NCBI GenBank assembly: GCA_963853835.1
Contig: OY970823.1
Span: 67,837,845 to 67,901,844 of the forward strand
Length of the DNA stretch: 64,000 nucleotides
Direction: 5' to 3'
Origin: Calendula officinalis
Lineage: Eukaryota; Streptophyta; Magnoliopsida; Asterales; Asteraceae
The number at the start of each line of letters is the position of its first letter. Positions within the stretch are counted from its first letter, which is position 1. The translations under genes and the position numbers were made by a program. This document shows, piece after piece, positions 1 to 10,900 of this stretch. The notes below the pieces were generated by a model. It did no database searches and was not told the origin of the DNA. It saw only the letters and a list, made by a program, of their open reading frames with translations.

Positions 1-68
1 TATTCTTTCATCCTCTTCGCAAACCATAAACAAACCCCAAAACAATTTAGGCAAATTCACAAAAAAAA

Positions 69-1168
69 GAGTAAATTACACGGATAGTCCCTGTGGTTTG
101 ACATATGTTTTGGATTTGGTCCCTGTGGTTTGACATGGTCACTGTGGTTTGGACTTCGTATTGGTTTTGGTCCAAAATCTTAACTGACGTTAAATTGGGC
201 TGTTAAATTTGTTGAAGTGACCAAAATACCCTTTATTTTATCTTTTTCATTTAATTTTAAAACCCATATCTCCTCTTTCTTCTTCCTCCTTTTTCAACCT
301 TCTAAATCTAAATCAGTAATATTTTGATTTAACTTTAAAATCCACTCTCTTTAATGAAAAACATGCAGGTAGTCTTCATCTTCGGCAAACCTTCCACCAT
401 ATATGCAGCAAACAATATTTGCATCCTTCTTCCCTAAATTATTATTTTTTCTTTCTCTGTATTCCACCATTCAATAAAAATCTCAACAAAATTGCCGCCG
501 TAATCTTCATCGGAATCTTCGCATATGCATACCAAACCGCCCTCCCTCCACCACCAAAACTCTGCGGTTAATCTGACGGTCCACTGGTAACCGGACCACG
601 TGTCATTCTCAGAGATGGCCGACATCTTGCCTATAGCGAATCGGCGTCTCCAGACACACAGCAAACAATAAAATCATCTTCGTTCATGGATTCGGTTCTT
701 GCAGGTACGATTCATCGGTTTTCCATCCGGTAATTAACACTAATATCTGCCATTAATGTTTGCAGAATATGGAGGATTAATTGATTAATTTGTGATTTTT
801 TTAATAGGAAATATATGAAGAACTTAAGTCCCTGTAATTACAGCCATGGTGACATTTGATAGACCAGGTCATGGAGAGAGTGATCCGGATCCTAAACGAA
901 CAGTAAAAAGTTTAGCTTTGGATATGGAAGAACTTGCTGATAAACTGGAACTCGGATCCAAATTTTATGTAATTGGATACTCCATGGGCACTTATAAGGG
1001 TATTTTGGTCACTTCAAAATATTTAACAGCACAATTTAATGACTGTTAGCATTTTGGACCAAAAGCAATACGAATTCCAAACCACAGTGACTAGATGTAA
1101 TTTCTGAAAGTTGGGGACCAAATCCAAAACTTTTGACAAACCACATGGACCATTCGTGTAATTTACTC
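69..1168. mobile_element. Pack-MULE-like nonautonomous TIR element
   Basis: Long imperfect terminal inverted repeats of about 165 bp lie at 69-234 and about 998-1168. Both begin GAGTAAATTACAC and share blocks such as TTTTGGATTTGGTCC, CACTGTGGTTTGGA and GAAGTGACCAAAATACCCTT in inverted order. The flanks are A-rich, so an 8-10 bp target duplication is plausible but cannot be proven. The interior carries a coding fragment of a host alpha/beta hydrolase. Long TIRs with a captured gene piece are the hallmark of Pack-MULEs; the superfamily assignment is inference because no transposase is present. Confidence 0.65.
845..989 (+). pseudogene. captured exon fragment of an alpha/beta-hydrolase
   Basis: The reading frame MVTFDRPGHGESDPDPKR...FYVIGYSMG (fewer than 50 residues) matches the plant alpha/beta-hydrolase fold: the DRPGxGxSD loop and the GYSMG nucleophile elbow (G-x-S-x-G) with its serine. 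It is preceded by a splice-acceptor-like TTACAG, suggesting that one exon with intron edge was captured from a genomic copy. The match ends right after the elbow, where the frame runs into the element's own TIR. The catalytic acid and histidine regions are absent, so it cannot be a working hydrolase. A chimeric transcript from the element is possible but not shown. Confidence 0.7.
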
Positions 1169-2605
1169 AAAATAAAAACTATATAAAGCTATACATGCAT
1201 CGAATCAATTTCCAATATTCAACCAATTTAAAAATTACATCCTTGATTAATTTCAACGAATTTAGGCACCGAATCAATTCCCAAATTTTAAATTTCTGAT
1301 TGAAACTTAACAGTGTTGCATCCTTTATACATATGCGTTTACCTAAGTTTATCAAGAATCAAGATCAAGCCTCACGTATACGAATCGAAACAGCTGAACG
1401 AGAATCCAGATCGACGATGGTTGCGGTGCAAAAGTGCAAAATCCATATCTATTGATGGTGGTGGTTACCGACAAAACCCACGATGAGAAAACAGAATCAC
1501 AAAAACATCACCATGAGAACAGGGAATCACAAAAACCTTAACACCACCATCATCTCCAGTGAACACCATCATCTCCGGCGAGTTGGTGATTTCTAGGGTT
1601 TTAAAATTGTAATGGCGGTATATCGTACGGCGAAGTATCTCTTTGTAGCGCATAACAAGGATACGGTGGCGGATTGAGGTCGTGAACTTCGCCGGAAAGC
1701 GGCGGATTGAGGTCGGAAAAACGATACCGGTCAGTGCTCTGTTTGGATTGATTCAGCGAACGCCTCTGTTCGGAAAAACGATTTTGGTTTCTTGATGATA
1801 TTGCTTTTTGAAGATTCAGTGAACACTTTTGTTTCTTGATGGTTTTGGTTTTTGAAGATTTCATATGTTGCAGCCTTGCAGGTAAACTGTGGAAGAAGTA
1901 AACCTCAAGTACAATGTACAATTTTTTAATGGCACAAGTATTTAAAGGAAAAAGACAAAAATACCCTCACATGCTTGGCATGTGAGGTTAGTTAACGGAG
2001 AAATTGGATGGAAAGACAGAAAGGCGGAATCTCTAATCTTAAATGGACAAAAAACTGCAAAAGAAAATATAGGGAGAAAATTGCAGAATCGGGTATAACA
2101 CATGAACAATTTCTGTAATTTACTCAAATAACTAAGAAATGGAATGATCTAAGTATTGAACACGCACTTGAGAAAGTGAAGCAATTCAAAAGAGTTGTCT
2201 TAAGTTCGATTTCTGCTCCTTCCAATTCTGGCTGCCGGGTTGTTTAAAATCTTTTTAAATAAGCGACGCAATGGGATCATCAAAGCATTCCGTTATCATG
2301 TTTGGGTTCCACCGAATAATGGAAAGAGATAATTGAGCATGTTGTTGAATTGGTCTGTGTATTTTTTGCATCTTTTGTTTTTCAACTTTTTGTTAAATAA
2401 TCTTATTTCAAACAATCACACAAAAACAAAACAATTTTTTTACAAGATGAAAGACACATAATATAACATATACTTCAAACAATTTCACAACTACACCGAA
2501 GATCTTTATTTTCAAGATGGATAAACTGAACCAGGAAAGAACATGAAAAAGGAAAAGCTTCAATCCATGTTGAAGTCATTATTCGTGAAGCAATGCCCAT
2601 GCTAG
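1169..2605. other. no gene seen; remnant of a second TIR element
   Basis: No convincing coding sequence is seen. The stretch ends in GTAATTTACTC at 2115-2125, the same terminal motif as the Pack-MULE-like element at 69-1168, preceded by a segment (about 1935-2115) of the type found inside such TIRs. I could not find the matching left end, so this looks like a one-ended or rearranged relative. The short minus-strand ORFs at 1465-1921 show no family features. Confidence 0.35.
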
Positions 2606-4547
2606 CTAGATTTTGAGATGCTTTAAAGAAGGTGTGCCATCTAGTCCTTTTTTCCTGTAATAATTTACAAAATCAATCACCGTTGTGCCCCTATACTTGG
2701 CTGGGTTGTCTTCCGAGAGCAACTCTTTGATCGGTTCATACACCTTTCGGGTGTCAACTAGGCCCGTTGATAAGTTAGATATCACCGAAACTCTTGGACC
2801 GACCCTTTTTGCCAATACTTTATGTTCCGTGCTCACAAATTTGTCGTTTGTAATCAGCTGAAAGTCAGATCCATGCATTATATATTAGTACACTAGATAT
2901 ACTTCCTCAAATTCAAAATAAGTGATACATTGTTGCTTTCACGGTTTTTTTAGACAAAAGACTATAACGATAGTTAAATTAGATTAATTGGATGGTTAAT
3001 GAGGAATGAATCTCACACTTTTTGAATAAAGTGAGATTAATGACATTTTAAAATAAATGTAAGGGCAAATGAGCCATTTTATTATATTAAAGTAGATAAT
3101 TAGTGTGTGTAGGCCTTATTACTTTTTTTAAACCAAATATGGTAAGTTTTAGAAGTTTTTCAGTTACTAAATAGAAAGTGTATAATTTATTTTGATCCAC
3201 CCATAAATAAAAGGTATATCTCTTATTTTGACACGGAGGTACGCTTCAACTTTTAAGACAACTAAAATTATATAAAATCTAGTTAGACAGAGACAGACCT
3301 GTAGGAGATCTCCAGCATTTACTACAAGGGCTCCTGGGATGGGAGGAACATCGGCCCATTGGTTCTGATAAAGCGTTTGTAGGCCGCCAACTTGATCTTG
3401 AAGAAGAATGGTGATAAAATCACTATCTGAGTGGGTAGATGTGCCTAATGTTAACTCGGGTTGTGGGCAAGAAGGGTAGTAATGGCCAAGAACTGCAAGC
3501 CCTTCAGCACACCCCATGTCCGCAAGGTGATTGGGCTCGAGCCCAAGAGCCGCAGATATCAACTTCAACATACGATTTCCAAGCGTCATCATTTGGCTCG
3601 AATACTCTAGCAAAATGTCTCTACAAGATAATCGCATGGCCAATTAAACAAATTAAAAAAAAAAACCATATAGTTAATGTTTAAATTTAAATAAACCTCT
3701 ATATAGTTAAGGATATAATACTTCTTAGATTATACTCCCTCCGTCCCACAAAAAAAACTTCTCATTTCACCTTAATTTTTTGTCCCACAAAAAATTTCTC
3801 ATTTCATACATTTGATGGACTCCACATAATAAAATACTATAAGGACCCCACCACTTACTATTCACTAACTATCTTTCTCTTTCCAAACCAATCTTATATT
3901 TTAATTAAAATTATTACCAATGACCCACCACTAACTATCACCTTAAAACTTGTGTCAAACTCAAATGGTATGTTTTGTTGTTAAATGCATTAATTAATTA
4001 AAAGGTGAAATTACCTGCATGGCAGTGGCAACTCGTGTGGTTGAGGAGGATTAGGAGCCATGGTGACATAAAAAGTATCCCTCCAATTAGCCATTGGCGC
4101 AGTGAACAAGTCAAAATTAGTGTTGTAGACCACCCTACGTTTCCCACCACCGTTCCTTTTGTACCACTCTTTCCTCACTTCCGTATCATCCTCGTGAAAC
4201 CTTTTCACGCCATTAATCATTTCTTCCATAATCTTCTCCGGAATCCCATGATTCACAATCTGAAAGCATCCCCACCTCTCTAACGCATCCTTCACTTTCC
4301 CCACCACCTCCGTTCGCCGGATCGGATCTTCGTCAATTCCGTCAAGGTCAATGACCGGAGGACATAGTTTTGAGTGGGGAAGTTGGTCGTAGTTTAGGTT
4401 TTGATCAGGTATGTGAAATATAAGAGGGACTTCTGTTATTCCGGCGTCAACAAGTCCTTTGACCCCGGTTTTTGTTTCGTCAAACGCCGTGAGCTCAGCT
4501 TTCCGGTCATAGTCCGGTTGGAATGCAGACGTGCTAAGTAGGACCAT
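2606..4547 (-). CDS. 2-oxoglutarate/Fe(II)-dependent dioxygenase (ACC oxidase homolog / D4H-like)
   Basis: Three exons on the minus strand, 4547-4015, 3620-3299 and 2857-2606, join in frame through GT/AG introns of 394 and 441 bp to give 368 residues, the usual family length. The N-terminal DIOX_N domain is about 62-165 (WGCFQIVNHGIP at 92-103). The jelly-roll catalytic domain carries the Fe(II) ligands H241, D243 and H297 and the 2OG-binding R307-x-S309. Exon 2 starts within the codon for R178. This plant clade (DOXC type; ACC-oxidase homologs, desacetoxyvindoline 4-hydroxylase, benzoxazinoid BX6) hydroxylates specialised metabolites in the cytosol using 2OG and O2; the substrate here is unknown. 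It is not a true ACC oxidase, being longer and with an N-terminal extension. Both introns hold MITE-like sequence. The start is the first ATG, about 60 bp below a TATA box. No lesion is seen, so it is probably functional. Confidence 0.9.
2902..3239. mobile_element. Stowaway-like MITE in intron 2 of the dioxygenase
   Basis: Ends CTTCCTC... and ...CGGAGG flank sequence resembling TTCAAAATAAGTGATAC and its complement, bordered by TA on both sides (Tc1/mariner-type duplication). At least seven more copies of the same family occur in this window, so the call rests on a repeated, alignable family. Confidence 0.7.
3735..3990. mobile_element. degenerate one-ended Stowaway-type MITE in intron 1
   Basis: CTCCCTCCGTCCCAC after TA is a typical Stowaway terminus, followed by internal sequence with the usual ACTAACTATC motif. 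No matching opposite end is recognisable before exon 1, so the element is decayed or truncated. Confidence 0.35.
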
Positions 4548-4603
4548 ATTTTTTTATCTTCTTGTTTGATGAATTGGTGATTAAATCCGTTACCACTCCT
4601 ATC

Positions 4604-4611
4604 ATTATATA
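4604..4611 (-). promoter_or_regulatory. TATA box of the dioxygenase gene
   Basis: TATATAAT on the minus strand lies 57-64 bp upstream of the ATG at 4547, implying a short leader of roughly 30 nt. The Copia LTR begins at 4670, only about 60 bp further upstream, so any older promoter elements now lie beyond 11.5 kb of retrotransposon. Confidence 0.55.
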
Positions 4612-4669
4612 GGCGTACAAATATAAACCTTCATTATTATTAATTAACTATTAAATCCTTTAGCATAAA

Positions 4670-5308
4670 TGTTGGAACAAAATCACAGATCAACTTATTA
4701 CTGATACTGCAGTTAGTACTGATCATGTTTACTACTGATGAATATTATGGTTGGTACTGATGGGGCAGAATTACTTACTACTGATGAGTTGATACTGGTG
4801 AAGACTATAACTTAGTTACTACTGATCAAGGCATATTGAAGATACTACTGATCTTAGTATTTACTACTGACGTTGTATCTGGACTTGCTACTGGTCACCA
4901 GAGTTACTACTGACGATGCTTATTTACTACTGGTGATTGCAGTTAATACTGGTATACGATTTGGAAGCATATCAAGTCCGAGATCTTCGCAGAGATAGTT
5001 ATAGAATGTAATTCAATGTATATCTTTTATAATTCGAATGTAAATCAAGTCCTAGAATAACTAGGGTAAATAGTTAGGCTTCAAGGACTATTATAAATAG
5101 TTCCTTACGAATTGTAAACGTACGTGTGCATTGTTAATCGATAATATACATTGAAGCTTTTTGTGAAACTGTGTTCTTAATATTTTCACATATTGTTTTA
5201 CAGTTCATTGTTCTTAATATATTGATATAGTGTTGATCCGCTGCAACTTCTATTATCAATTAGATCTAAAGGTGTTTATTAACTCTTCATAGTTAATCGA
5301 TCCTGACA
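4670..5308 (+). repeat. 5' LTR of the Copia element
   Basis: TG...CA ends, 639 bp. A TATAAATAG box at 5092-5100 is the likely promoter of the element. The U3 part (about 4690-4960) contains roughly 15 copies of a TACTACTGRT-like motif. Confidence 0.95.
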
Positions 5309-5310
5309 AT

Positions 5311-5322
5311 TGGTATCAGAGC
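5311..5322 (+). other. primer binding site (initiator tRNA-Met)
   Basis: TGGTATCAGAGC follows the LTR after two bases and is complementary to the 3' end of plant initiator tRNA-Met. Confidence 0.9.
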
Positions 5323-5396
5323 TTATTGGTTCGAGATCTATGAATTTTTAAGAACAACAAAAAGTTTTAATCTTTAAAACACACACATTATTAATC

Positions 5397-7388
5397 ATGA
5401 CTGATAATAATGAAAGCACTCAAGCTAACAAAATCCCTATACTCACTCCCAATAACTTTGGGATGTGGAAGAATCGCATTAAGCAATACATGCTTATTAC
5501 TGATTATTCCATGTGGGAAGTTGTCATTGAAGGAAACAAAACTGGTCCGGCTCAAGCAAGCAGTTCTGCAACTGAAGCAGACAAACTCAAGTGTGAAAAG
5601 GAAAAGAAAGACAGAGGAATCGAACTCAAAACTCTAAGCACTCTCCTACTGGCCATCCCTAATGACTATCAACATCTCTTTGTTGAATATGATGATGCAA
5701 AGGTGCTGTGGCAAGCACTGGAGAAGAGATTCATTGGCACCAAGAGCACCAAGAGGAACATGAAGTTTGTTCTCAAGCAAGACTTTGAAAACTTCAAAGG
5801 AAAGCCCAATGAGACACTCACTCAAGTGTTTGACAGATTCAACAAGCTAATTGGTGAACTTAACCAGGTTGGGGTTAAGATGGATAAAGAAGATGTTAAC
5901 ATGAAGTTCCTAAGGTCTCTTAGTGAAGAATGGGCCATGTACACAGTGATATACAGACAGAGAGATGCACTAGAAGAAAAGGAGTTAGATGAACTCTACA
6001 ATGATCTCAGAGTATTTGAAACTGAGGTAAATCAAAAGAACCCTTCTACTTCTTCTAATAATGTTGCATTTGTATCTAGTACAGGTCAAGGTCAAGAAAC
6101 TGCCACAGGAAAGGCTGCAGATTGTGAAGATGCTGCAAGAGAATCCTTTTTCACTAGTCATGTGCATACTGCACTAATTAGTGATGATTTGGAACAATTG
6201 AATCCAGATGATCTTGAAAAGATGGATCTCAAATGGCAGATGGCTATGCTGAGCCTGAGAACCAAAAGGTTCTTAAAAAGGACTGGTAGGACAAGTCTCA
6301 ACTACAACAAAGGTGACAAAGCTGGATTTGACAAAACTAAAGTCAAATGTTACAACTGTAACAATCTTGGTCACTTTGCAAAAGAATGTCCTCAGCCAGA
6401 CAAAAGATCAAAATCAACTGCTCTTGTGTCACAACAAGGACAAGGCTATGACTGGAGCTTTCAAGCAGAAGAACATGCTCAAAATCAAGCTCTTATGGCC
6501 TTTACTGACAGCAAATCTGAGGTAAAACCTAAACCTTGTACTTCTGAATGTATTAAAATTGTTAAAAATTTAGAAAAAGAAAACACTAAATTAAATGAAG
6601 ATTTAGCAAAAGCATTAAGAAGAAATTATGAATTTGATGGTGTGATTGCTGATCAAGAACATCAGATAAAGGTGTACCAGATGATTGATCAAAGGATAAA
6701 GGAAGAACTGCTTCAAGCTGTAGATGAGAAAGATTACTATGAATCAAAAAATAAAGAACTAACAAGTAAATTAGAAGAATGTCAACTTGAAATTGAACAA
6801 AATAAACTAACAATTAAGAAATTTGAAAGAAGCACTAAAATTCTTGATGAATTAACTAATAATCAAACTACAGAAAAAGTTGTTCATGGGGTGGGATATC
6901 ATGCTGTACCACCTCCATATAAATTCATTCCTCCACTTAAAAGTAGTTCAGAAAGAATCATAAATGAATTAAAAACTGAAAATCAAACTGCATCTTCTAA
7001 TGAAACATCTGAATCAAATGATTCTTCTGATGATGATCAAACTACAGACTCAATTGAATTTACAATCTTTCAAACTGAATCCACAAAATCAATTGATACA
7101 AGTTTTCACACAGCACAAAGTCCAAATGAATCTCCTAAATATGATGCAGAAAATATACCAAAAATTTTAAAAAGGGGAAATCAAAGAAACAGGAATCAAC
7201 TCTTGGAACAAAGAAAAACCATAAGGGCTAAGGATAATAAATTAAAATGTGTTATTTGCAACAAAATAAATCATTTGGCAAAGGATTGTCACTTCAATCC
7301 AATAAATTGCAAAGAGTTCAAGGAATTTAAAAATTCTAAAGAAAAGGCAAAAACACAGAATTTAAAAGCACTACTGGTCCTTCAGTAG
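5397..7388 (+). CDS. gag: Copia Gag polyprotein
   Basis: 663 codons from the first ATG after the PBS. The N-terminal 200 residues are a UBN2/Copia-type capsid domain (NFGMWKNRIKQYM near the start; VLWQALEKRF; FDRFNKLIGELNQVG). Two CCHC zinc knuckles lie at residues 318-331 (CYNCNNLGHFAKEC) and 618-631 (CVICNKINHLAKDC), separated by a lysine/glutamate-rich coiled coil at about 385-490. Gag packages the element RNA into cytoplasmic virus-like particles. The stop TAG at 7386 is probably a frameshift artefact of decay: Gag-like linker sequence rich in TTG/TTD continues in another frame to about 7743. Confidence 0.9.
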   Translation: MTDNNESTQANKIPILTPNNFGMWKNRIKQYMLITDYSMWEVVIEGNKTGPAQASSSATEADKLKCEKEKKDRGIELKTLSTLLLAIPNDYQHLFVEYDDAKVLWQALEKRFIGTKSTKRNMKFVLKQDFENFKGKPNETLTQVFDRFNKLIGELNQVGVKMDKEDVNMKFLRSLSEEWAMYTVIYRQRDALEEKELDELYNDLRVFETEVNQKNPSTSSNNVAFVSSTGQGQETATGKAADCEDAARESFFTSHVHTALISDDLEQLNPDDLEKMDLKWQMAMLSLRTKRFLKRTGRTSLNYNKGDKAGFDKTKVKCYNCNNLGHFAKECPQPDKRSKSTALVSQQGQGYDWSFQAEEHAQNQALMAFTDSKSEVKPKPCTSECIKIVKNLEKENTKLNEDLAKALRRNYEFDGVIADQEHQIKVYQMIDQRIKEELLQAVDEKDYYESKNKELTSKLEECQLEIEQNKLTIKKFERSTKILDELTNNQTTEKVVHGVGYHAVPPPYKFIPPLKSSSERIINELKTENQTASSNETSESNDSSDDDQTTDSIEFTIFQTESTKSIDTSFHTAQSPNESPKYDAENIPKILKRGNQRNRNQLLEQRKTIRAKDNKLKCVICNKINHLAKDCHFNPINCKEFKEFKNSKEKAKTQNLKALLVLQ

Positions 7389-7942
7389 TAAATAAAACAA
7401 AAACTCCAATTGCTGAAACACCAAGATTTGGAAGAAGTGCATCAAGGTTTGTTCAAAGTAGAAGAGTTGGAAGCCCAAAGAACAGCAATTACTTCAAGAA
7501 CAATGGAAAATCAAATCAAAATAAACAATATTTTAAATTTTCCAACACCAGTAAAAACTTTAACAATTTTACTACTGGTGCTAACCCTAATTATAATGCT
7601 GTCTGGTACCAGTACAAAAACACTACTGGTAAAAACCCTATTTTTAAAAATACTACTGCTGCAAAACCATTTGCTCAAAATACTACTGATCATTCTAAAC
7701 ATGGTAAGTACCCAAATACTACTGGTCCATCAGTAGTAAAGAATTAAAGCGAAAAACAATGGGTATATACCAAGATCAGTAGTAAACTCTAAAAAATCAA
7801 AAGGGCAGTAGTAAACCAGTACTAAAAAGGTATGGGTACCAAAAATGTTTAAGGTTAACTGTTCTAAATCTGATTTCTCAAAGGATGAACCCAAGACATA
7901 TAAAGCTTGGGTTCCCAAACTTAACTGATCATTTACTCACTT
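7389..7942 (+). pseudogene. frame-broken gag-pol linker
   Basis: After the gag stop, Gag C-terminal sequence continues in frame 1 to a TAA at 7744-7746, then in frame 0 up to the residues WVPKLN and a TGA at 7926-7928; pol resumes in frame 2. In SIRE-type Copia elements gag and pol are known to be separated by one in-frame stop, so the TGA may be the ancestral junction and the rest damage. The stretch repeatedly encodes NTTG or NTTD from ACTACTGGT/ACTACTGAT. Confidence 0.6.
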
Positions 7943-10900
7943 GTGCAGAGCATTCAGATCCCTGAAGAAGATAGAACATGGCATATTGATAGTGGATGCT
8001 CAAGGCACATGACTGGAAATCTGCAAATTCTTAAAGATTTCAAGTTATTTGATGGAGGATATGTGGCCTTTGGTGAGAACCCAAAGGTAGGTAAGATTAC
8101 AGGTAAAGGTACTGTTACTAATGGCAAAATTACCTTTGATGATGTATTTTATGTAGCTGAGCTAAACTACAATCTAGTCAGTGTGTCTCAAGTTTGTGAT
8201 AAAAAGAACAAAATTCTTTTCACAGACATTGAGTGCATCATTCTTTCTCCTGACTTTATTTTAAATGAAAAATATGTTGTTTTAAGAACTCCAAGGAGAA
8301 ACAATGTGTATTGCCTGGATATAGGGGGAGAACTCATTTCTTCAAATGAGGTCAACTGTTTTATATCCAAGGCAAACACCACTGAATCAGAACTATGGCA
8401 TAGAAGGATGTGTCACACTAATTTCAAAAACATGAACAATTTAGTAAAAAGAAATTTGGTCATTGGACTACCTCAAAAACAATTCATGTGTGATCATCAT
8501 TGTGTTGCATGCCTAAAAGGTAAACAACACAAGACTTCTCATAAGTCCAAATCTGTGAACTCTATTTCTGTTCCTTTACAACTCTTACATATGGACCTAT
8601 TTGGACCTACAAATGTAATGAGTATTGGAAAGAAACAATATTGTCTTGTTATTACTGATGACTTTTCCAGATATACATGGGTTTTCTTTCTCAGGACAAA
8701 AGATGAAACAAGTGAACTCATCAAGAACTTAATTGTTAAACTGGAGAACACGTCTGATCAAAAAGTTAAAGCCTTAAGATGTGATAATGGCACAGAATTT
8801 AAAAATGTTAATATAATTAACTTTTGTGATCTTAAAGGTATTGACAGGCAATACAGCTCACCTAGAACTCCTCAACAAAATGGTGTAGCTGAAAGAAGAA
8901 ATAGAACCATCATAGAAGCAGCAAGATCAATGTTAGCAGATTCAAAGTTACCAATCACTTTTTGGGCCGAAGCTATTAATACTGTCTGTTATGTTCAAAA
9001 CAGAGTATTAATAGTGAAGCCACATTATAAAACACCATATGAACTTTTTAATAAAAGAAAACCTTCTATAAGTTTTTTAAAATCATTTGGTTGTCCTTGT
9101 ACTATTCTGATTACAAGAGAACAAATTGGTAAGTTTGACTGCAAAGCTGATGATGGAATCTTTATGGGATACTCTACTCAAAGCAAATCATACAGAGTGT
9201 TCAACAAAAGACTAAGGATAATTGAAGAAAGCATCAATGTATCCTTAAATGAAAATGTTTCTAATAAACAAGGAAATGGTCCAGATTGGCTATTTAACAT
9301 AGACAATCTAACCAAATCCTTTAATTCTAACATGGATTTAAATGCAGGTGATTCAAATTGTCATATTCAAAAGGAAGGAACATCATCTGTTAATACTGGT
9401 CAAGAAGAGATGAGATACATAGTAGTTAATACTGCTCCCACAGTTAATACTGAGGACAGTAATAACTCAAATACTGGAAGCAGTAGTAACTCTGAGAATG
9501 AGGACAGTAGTAATTCAAATACTACTGGTATCAGTAATAGTACTCAAAATACTACTGGTCCTAGCAATAACCTAAATTCTCAAGATACTACTGATCCCAG
9601 TAACAACAACAATACTACTGATCTCAATGAAGACAATAACAGTGGTAATGCTGACCAAGATGATGATGAACCAAACATCAATGACAATGAAGGATCACTA
9701 GAAGAGCAAATGCCTGAGACAAATGAGTCCAATCTTGAAAATAAACTAGTGGTTGATAGAGCTACAACAACAAGGACTCAGAAGAACCATCCATTAGACC
9801 TTGTTCTAAGTGATGTTAACTCACCACTGCAAACAAGAAGCAAATTAAACAAAAGCTTAACTGCAAATATGTGTAATATAAGTCTAATTGCTAATGAATG
9901 TATGTTTGAATGCTTTCTGTCTCAGGATGAACCAAAGGAGATTCAACAAGCAATGAAGGACTCAAACTGGATTGAGGCAATGCAAGAAGAACTCCTTCAA
10001 TTCAAATTACAAGCTGTTTGGACACTTGTACCTCTACCTAAAGGAAAAAGAGCCATTGGAACAAGGTGGATCTTTAGAAACAAGAAAGATGAAAGAGGTA
10101 TAGTGATCAAGAACAAAGCCAGACTTGTAGCCCAAGGATACACTCAAGAAGAAGGAATAGACTATGATGAAGTATATGCTCCTGTTGCTAGAATTGAAGC
10201 AATAAGAATATTCTTAGCATATGCTTCATTCAAAAAATTCAAAGTCTATCAAATGGATGTAAAGAGTGCATTCCTATATGGGAAGATTGAAGAAGAGGTC
10301 TATGTATGCCAACCTCCAGGATTTGAAGATCCAAAACATGGTGATTATGTGTTCAAATTAGATAAAGCTCTGTATGGCCTACATCAGGCACCAAGAGCAT
10401 GGTATGATACATTATCATCATATCTATTAAAGAATAATTTTAAAAGAGGAGCCATTGACAAAACTTTGTTTACAAAGAAAGTCAAAGATGATATACTACT
10501 GGTACAAATCTATGTAGATGATATCATCTTTGGTTCAACCAATGATTTATTATGCAAAGAATTTGAAGAACTGATGCAAATCAAATTCAAGATGAGCTCT
10601 ATGGGTCCAATGAACTTCTTCCTTGGACTCAAAGTCACTCAAAGAACAGATGGTATTTTGATAAACCAATCAAAATATGTTAAAGACATCTTGGAGAAGT
10701 TTGATTTGAAAGACTGCAAGAGTGCAAGTACACCAATGGAAACACGCAAACACCTACATCCAGATGTTGAGGGGGAGGATGTAGATGAACACTTATATAG
10801 ATCAATGATAGGCTCTTTGATGTACTTAACTGCATCAAGACCTGACATTATGTATAGTGTTTGTGTGTGTGCAAGATATCAAGCAAGACCTAAAGAACTA

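Noticed and set aside
3439..3684. plus-strand ORF over exon 2 of the dioxygenase
   Set aside because: Antisense shadow of a well-supported exon.
2606..4547. annotating the gene as ACC oxidase
   Set aside because: The N-terminal extension, 368-residue length and sequence style fit the ACC-oxidase-homolog/D4H clade, not the ~310-residue ethylene-forming enzymes.
4690..4960. microsatellite or CRISPR-like array from the regular ACTACTGRT words
   Set aside because: Spacing is irregular, the word is only 8-10 bp, and the host is a plant retrotransposon.
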